This document shows, piece by piece, positions 5,562 through 8,326 of a stretch of 8,326 nucleotides of DNA. The translations under genes and the position numbers were made by a program. The stretch comes from an uncultured Collinsella sp. (lineage in GTDB: Bacteria; Actinomycetota; Coriobacteriia; Coriobacteriales; Coriobacteriaceae), in NCBI GenBank assembly GCA_958407555.1, contig CATYJC010000077.1:1-8326 (forward strand), in the 5' to 3' direction. How positions within the stretch are numbered: position 1 is the stretch's first letter; each line of letters opens with the position of its first letter. Below the pieces are notes generated by a model that was not told the origin of the DNA, ran no database searches, and saw only the letters and a program-made list of their open reading frames with translations.

Positions 5562-6758
5562 TTAGGCGACGGGCTTGGCGCGACGGATGGCCGGGAACAT
5601 CACCGTGATGGCGAGGATGACGCCCGCGACCGCAATCGCGCCGCCTGCATAGCCGATCCAGGCGATACCGGGGCCCGACACCACAGCGCCGCCGATCGCC
5701 GTGCCGGTGCCGATGCCCAGGTTAAACAGGCCCGAGAAGATAGACATGGCGACAGCCGACGAATCCGCCGGCGTGTTCTTGATAAGCTCGGCCTGGAACG
5801 CCACATTGAAGGCCGTGGCGCAGCAGCCCCATAGCGCGCAAACAGCGAGAACCGCAGCGAGCGACGATGCGGCCGGACCCATGAGCAGCAGGGCCGCTGG
5901 CACGCCGGAGAGCGTAATAGCCAAGAACGGGAAGCGATGCCCATCGAACAGGCGGCCAAACAGCCAGCTTCCGAGCAGACCAGAGCAGCCAAACGCCGTC
6001 AGCGTCATGGTGATGGCGCCCGCGTCGACGTGCGCGACCTGTGCCAGGAAGGGCTCGATATAGCTGTAACCCGCGTAGTAGCCGGTCGCCATAAAAACCG
6101 TGACCGCGTAGAGCGCGATCAGGAGCGGGTTCTTGAGCAGCTCGGGCAACTGTTTGACGGTAAAGCGCTCGCCCGCCGGCATGGCCGGGAACACGGTCGC
6201 CTGGTAGACGACCGCGATGGCCGAGAGGACCCCAACCACGGCAAACGTCATGCGCCAGCCCACGGCTAAGCCAATAGCGCGACCGAGGGGCAGACCAAAG
6301 ATCTGCGCGATGGACGAGCCCGTAGCGATCATGCTGATGGCGAGCGCCCCGTGGCGAGTGTCGACCAGGCGCGAGGCCATAATCGAAGCGACCGACCAAA
6401 ACACGGCATGTGCGCAAGCGACCACCAGGCGCGCACAGACCAGGATGGGATAAGTCGGCGCCACAGCGGACAGAAACTGGCCCAGCGAAAACACGGCCAG
6501 CACGCCCAGCAACATCCGCTTGAACTCAAAGCGCGAAGCGAACACCATGAGCGGCAGCGACAGCAGCATGACGCCCCAGGCATAGACCGAGATCATGATG
6601 CCGGCTTGGGACTCGGTGAGCGAGAACGACGCGGCGATGTCAGTCAAAAGACCGATGGGCATAAACTCCGACGTGTTGAACACGAAGGCGCAGCAGGTGA
6701 GTCCGATGAGCGGGAGCCACTGCTTGAGCGTGATGCCGTCTTGCCTTGCCTGAGTCAT
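5562..6758 (-). CDS. MFS efflux transporter, SotB/YdeA-like (sugar or drug export)
   Basis: A 398-residue, 12-helix major facilitator superfamily exporter of the cytoplasmic membrane. It closely follows the pattern I know for E. coli SotB, a proton-driven exporter of arabinose and IPTG: NTSEFMPIGLLTDIA (28-42) in helix 1, RLVVACAHAVFWS (110-122), ATGSS followed by GLPLGR and GWRMTF (about 145-172), and YAGYSYIEPFL opening the second half. Family membership is strong; the exported substrate is unknown and could be sugars, drugs or metabolites. The ATG at 6758 is chosen for the GGAG (6768-6771) nine nt upstream and the match to the family N-terminus. The frame is open to 6854, but those extra 32 codons would run through the promoter and leader. 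It has its own promoter after feoB and is followed by the long hairpin at 5480-5546. Confidence 0.9.
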   Translation of the reverse strand: MTQARQDGITLKQWLPLIGLTCCAFVFNTSEFMPIGLLTDIAASFSLTESQAGIMISVYAWGVMLLSLPLMVFASRFEFKRMLLGVLAVFSLGQFLSAVAPTYPILVCARLVVACAHAVFWSVASIMASRLVDTRHGALAISMIATGSSIAQIFGLPLGRAIGLAVGWRMTFAVVGVLSAIAVVYQATVFPAMPAGERFTVKQLPELLKNPLLIALYAVTVFMATGYYAGYSYIEPFLAQVAHVDAGAITMTLTAFGCSGLLGSWLFGRLFDGHRFPFLAITLSGVPAALLLMGPAASSLAAVLAVCALWGCCATAFNVAFQAELIKNTPADSSAVAMSIFSGLFNLGIGTGTAIGGAVVSGPGIAWIGYAGGAIAVAGVILAITVMFPAIRRAKPVA

Positions 6759-6791
6759 ATATAACGTCTCCAATCGTTTTGAGCGGAGGCG

Positions 6792-6820
6792 ATTATATAG
6801 CAACGGCCCGCATCCGTCAG
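6792..6820 (-). promoter_or_regulatory. Probable promoter of the MFS transporter gene
   Basis: On the minus strand, CTGACG (6815-6820) and a perfect TATAAT (6792-6797) are separated by 17 nt, giving a start near 6785 and a leader of about 27 nt to the ATG. The -35 box falls in the loop of the hairpin at 6805-6836, so any transcript coming from feoB would fold over the same DNA. A second, weaker candidate (TTGACG at 6866-6871, TCGAAT at 6844-6849, 16-nt spacing) lies upstream. Confidence 0.55.
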
Positions 6821-6836
6821 CAACAGATGCGGGGCC
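6805..6836 (-). terminator. Hairpin downstream of feoB, possible weak terminator
   Basis: Ten pairs with one bulged base join 6805-6814 and 6826-6836 around an 11-base loop. On the minus strand the hairpin is followed by GTTGCTATATAA, not a convincing U-tract, so termination after feoB may be inefficient. It overlaps the MFS promoter. Confidence 0.45.
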
Positions 6837-6878
6837 GAAAACAATTCGATACACAGAGGTTGCGCCGTCAATAAATAA

Positions 6879-8326
6879 CTAAGCCAGCCCCAGCAATATA
6901 CCTGCCGAATGCACGACAAACGCCACGATCCAGGCGACCGTCACCTGAAACGCGAACACGGCAACGGCATAGCGCGCGCCCAGCTCACTCTTGACGGCGC
7001 CGATTGCCGCCACGCAAGGCGGGTACAGCAGCGTAAAGACCAAGAACACGTAGGCGGTGAACGGCGAAAACATGGTCGACAGTGCCGCGGGCGACGTTGC
7101 ACCCAAAAGCACCGTGAGGGTCGAGATGACGCTCTCCTTGGCGATAAGTCCGGTGACGAGCGCCGTGGATGCACGCCAGTCGCCAAAGCCGAGCGGCGCC
7201 AGCGCCGGCGCGATAATGCCACCCAAACCGGCAAGTAGACTCTGCGACTGGTCGGCGACCACGTTAAAGCGGATATCGAACGTCTGCAGGAACCAGATGA
7301 CCACCGTAGCGGCAAAGATAATGGTAAAGGCCTTGGTGATGAAGTCCCTGGCCTTATCCCATGCCAGCATCACCGTCGTCTTGACGCTCGGCAGGCGGTA
7401 ATTGGGGAGCTCCATGATAAACGGCACCGGGTCGCCCTTAAATGCCGTGCGGTTGAGCACCAGGGCGGCAATGCAGCCGACCACGATGCCGATCAGATAG
7501 AGCGAGACCATGGCGGGGACCGTCGCCTGCGGGAAAAACGCCCCGCACAGCAGACCGTAGACCGGCAACTTGGCCGAACAACTCATGAACGGCGTGAGCA
7601 TGACCGTCATCTTGCGGTCGTGCTCGGATGGGAGCGTACGGGTCGACATGATAGCCGGCACGGTGCAGCCAAAACCGACGAGCATGGGCACGAAGCTGCG
7701 GCCCGACAGACCAAAGCGACGCAATACCTTATCCATGACAAAGGCCACGCGCGCCATGTAGCCGGAGTCTTCCAGAATGGAGAGGAACAAGAAGAGCACG
7801 ACGATAATCGGCAGGAAGGTCAGCACGCTGCCCACGCCCGTAAGCACGCCGTCGACAGCCAGCGAGCGCACCACGTCGTTGGTGCCGAACGCTTTGAGAC
7901 CCGCATCGGCCGAGGCGATGATGGCAGCAATGCCGTCCTCCATAAGTCCCTGCAACGCCGCGCCGATCACGCCAAACGTCAGCCAAAAAACAAGGCCCAT
8001 GATCACCAGAAACGCCGGAATGGCTGTGTAACGACCTGTCAGGATGCGGTCGATCTTGACGGAGCGCACGTGCTCGCGGCTCTCGTGCGGCTTGACAACA
8101 CAGCGCCCGCACACGTCGCCGATAAAGCTAAAGCGCATATCGGCCAGCGCGGACAGGCGGTCGGTGCCGGCCTCGCCCTCCATCTGGGTAATGATGTGCT
8201 CGATGGCGTCGAGCTCGTTGCGGTCCAGGTGAAGCGCCTCGGTCACCAGCTCGTCGCCCTCAACCAGCTTGGTCGCCGCAAAACGCACGGGAATGTGCGC
8301 CGTCGCGGCATGGTCCTCGATAAGGT
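6879..8326 (-). CDS. feoB: Ferrous iron transporter FeoB, membrane part (5' end outside window)
   Basis: FeoB imports Fe(II) across the cytoplasmic membrane. The visible 482 codons stay open to the right edge; there is no true start here, and the N-terminal GTPase domain must lie beyond the window. Read from the N-terminal side, the fragment holds the end of the GTPase/helical linker (HIPVRFAATKLVEGDELV, then LSALADMRFSFIGDVCGRCVV), and two Gate-type membrane repeats. The first repeat has GFGCTVPAIMSTRTL (coded at 7632-7676) and PFMSCSAKLPVYGLL. The second has TGLIAKESVISTL and a C-terminal helix ending GILLGLA. Gly-Cys-x-Val-Pro in the first Gate motif is the pore signature, usually with Asn where this protein has Thr. 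A CxxC pair sits at the membrane entry of the linker (8100-8111). The MFS gene follows 120 nt downstream with its own promoter. Confidence 0.96.
   Translation of the reverse strand, partial: LIEDHAATAHIPVRFAATKLVEGDELVTEALHLDRNELDAIEHIITQMEGEAGTDRLSALADMRFSFIGDVCGRCVVKPHESREHVRSVKIDRILTGRYTAIPAFLVIMGLVFWLTFGVIGAALQGLMEDGIAAIIASADAGLKAFGTNDVVRSLAVDGVLTGVGSVLTFLPIIVVLFLFLSILEDSGYMARVAFVMDKVLRRFGLSGRSFVPMLVGFGCTVPAIMSTRTLPSEHDRKMTVMLTPFMSCSAKLPVYGLLCGAFFPQATVPAMVSLYLIGIVVGCIAALVLNRTAFKGDPVPFIMELPNYRLPSVKTTVMLAWDKARDFITKAFTIIFAATVVIWFLQTFDIRFNVVADQSQSLLAGLGGIIAPALAPLGFGDWRASTALVTGLIAKESVISTLTVLLGATSPAALSTMFSPFTAYVFLVFTLLYPPCVAAIGAVKSELGARYAVAVFAFQVTVAWIVAFVVHSAGILLGLA

Noticed and set aside
6759..6854. 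32-codon N-terminal extension of the MFS transporter
   Set aside because: It would translate the promoter and hairpin; the family N-terminus and the GGAG site support the ATG at 6758.
8286..8288. GTG at 8288 as a start for feoB
   Set aside because: The frame continues open to the edge of the window with residues that fit the FeoB linker, so this is an internal valine codon of a gene cut by the window.

Overview
The window looks like chromosomal DNA from a GC-rich Gram-positive bacterium. The best guess is a gut actinobacterium of the class Coriobacteriia, perhaps Collinsella. This rests on overall GC, an actinobacterial-style L10 leader, AGGAGG-type ribosome binding sites and FeoB/MFS/GH13 proteins of the expected kind; no 16S gene or other direct taxonomic marker is present. 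Six of the seven complete genes and the one partial gene are on the minus strand; only the gene at 2803-3462 is on the plus strand.

Region 1-1311 (minus strand) is a complete ribosomal-stalk transcription unit: a sigma70-type promoter (1283-1311), a long 5' leader with an L10-binding RNA element (about 1184-1260) and an intrinsic terminator acting as an attenuator (1131-1168), then rplJ (L10), a structured 102-nt spacer, rplL (L7/L12) and a strong terminator (5-36). L10 and L7/L12 assemble together into the ribosomal stalk, and the leader is the expected site of feedback control by L10.

Region 1275-1545 is the most unusual part. It is a roughly 270-bp imperfect palindrome with perfect 35-bp GC-rich inner arms. 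Its outer arms carry mirror-image copies of the rplJ promoter sequence, so the promoter of an essential ribosomal operon sits in one arm of a palindromic element.

Region 1573-3462 holds a divergent pair: a class I/II PLP aminotransferase (minus) and an unassigned 219-residue protein (plus) with a faint resemblance to the C-terminal part of flavodoxin-fold oxidoreductases. The latter converges, with one base between stop codons, on a minus-strand DNA-deoxyinosine/uracil glycosylase. That glycosylase starts three bases after the stop of a GH13 alpha-amylase-family enzyme, so the two form a tight operon.

Region 5408-8326 contains a 67-nt, nearly perfect hairpin (25-bp perfect outer stem) between the amylase and an SotB-like MFS efflux transporter, then the transporter itself, its promoter overlapping a hairpin, and the membrane part of the ferrous-iron transporter FeoB, which runs off the right edge. 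No tRNA, rRNA, CRISPR array, transposase or prophage gene was seen. Apart from the repeat elements, the content is ordinary core and metabolic gene content.
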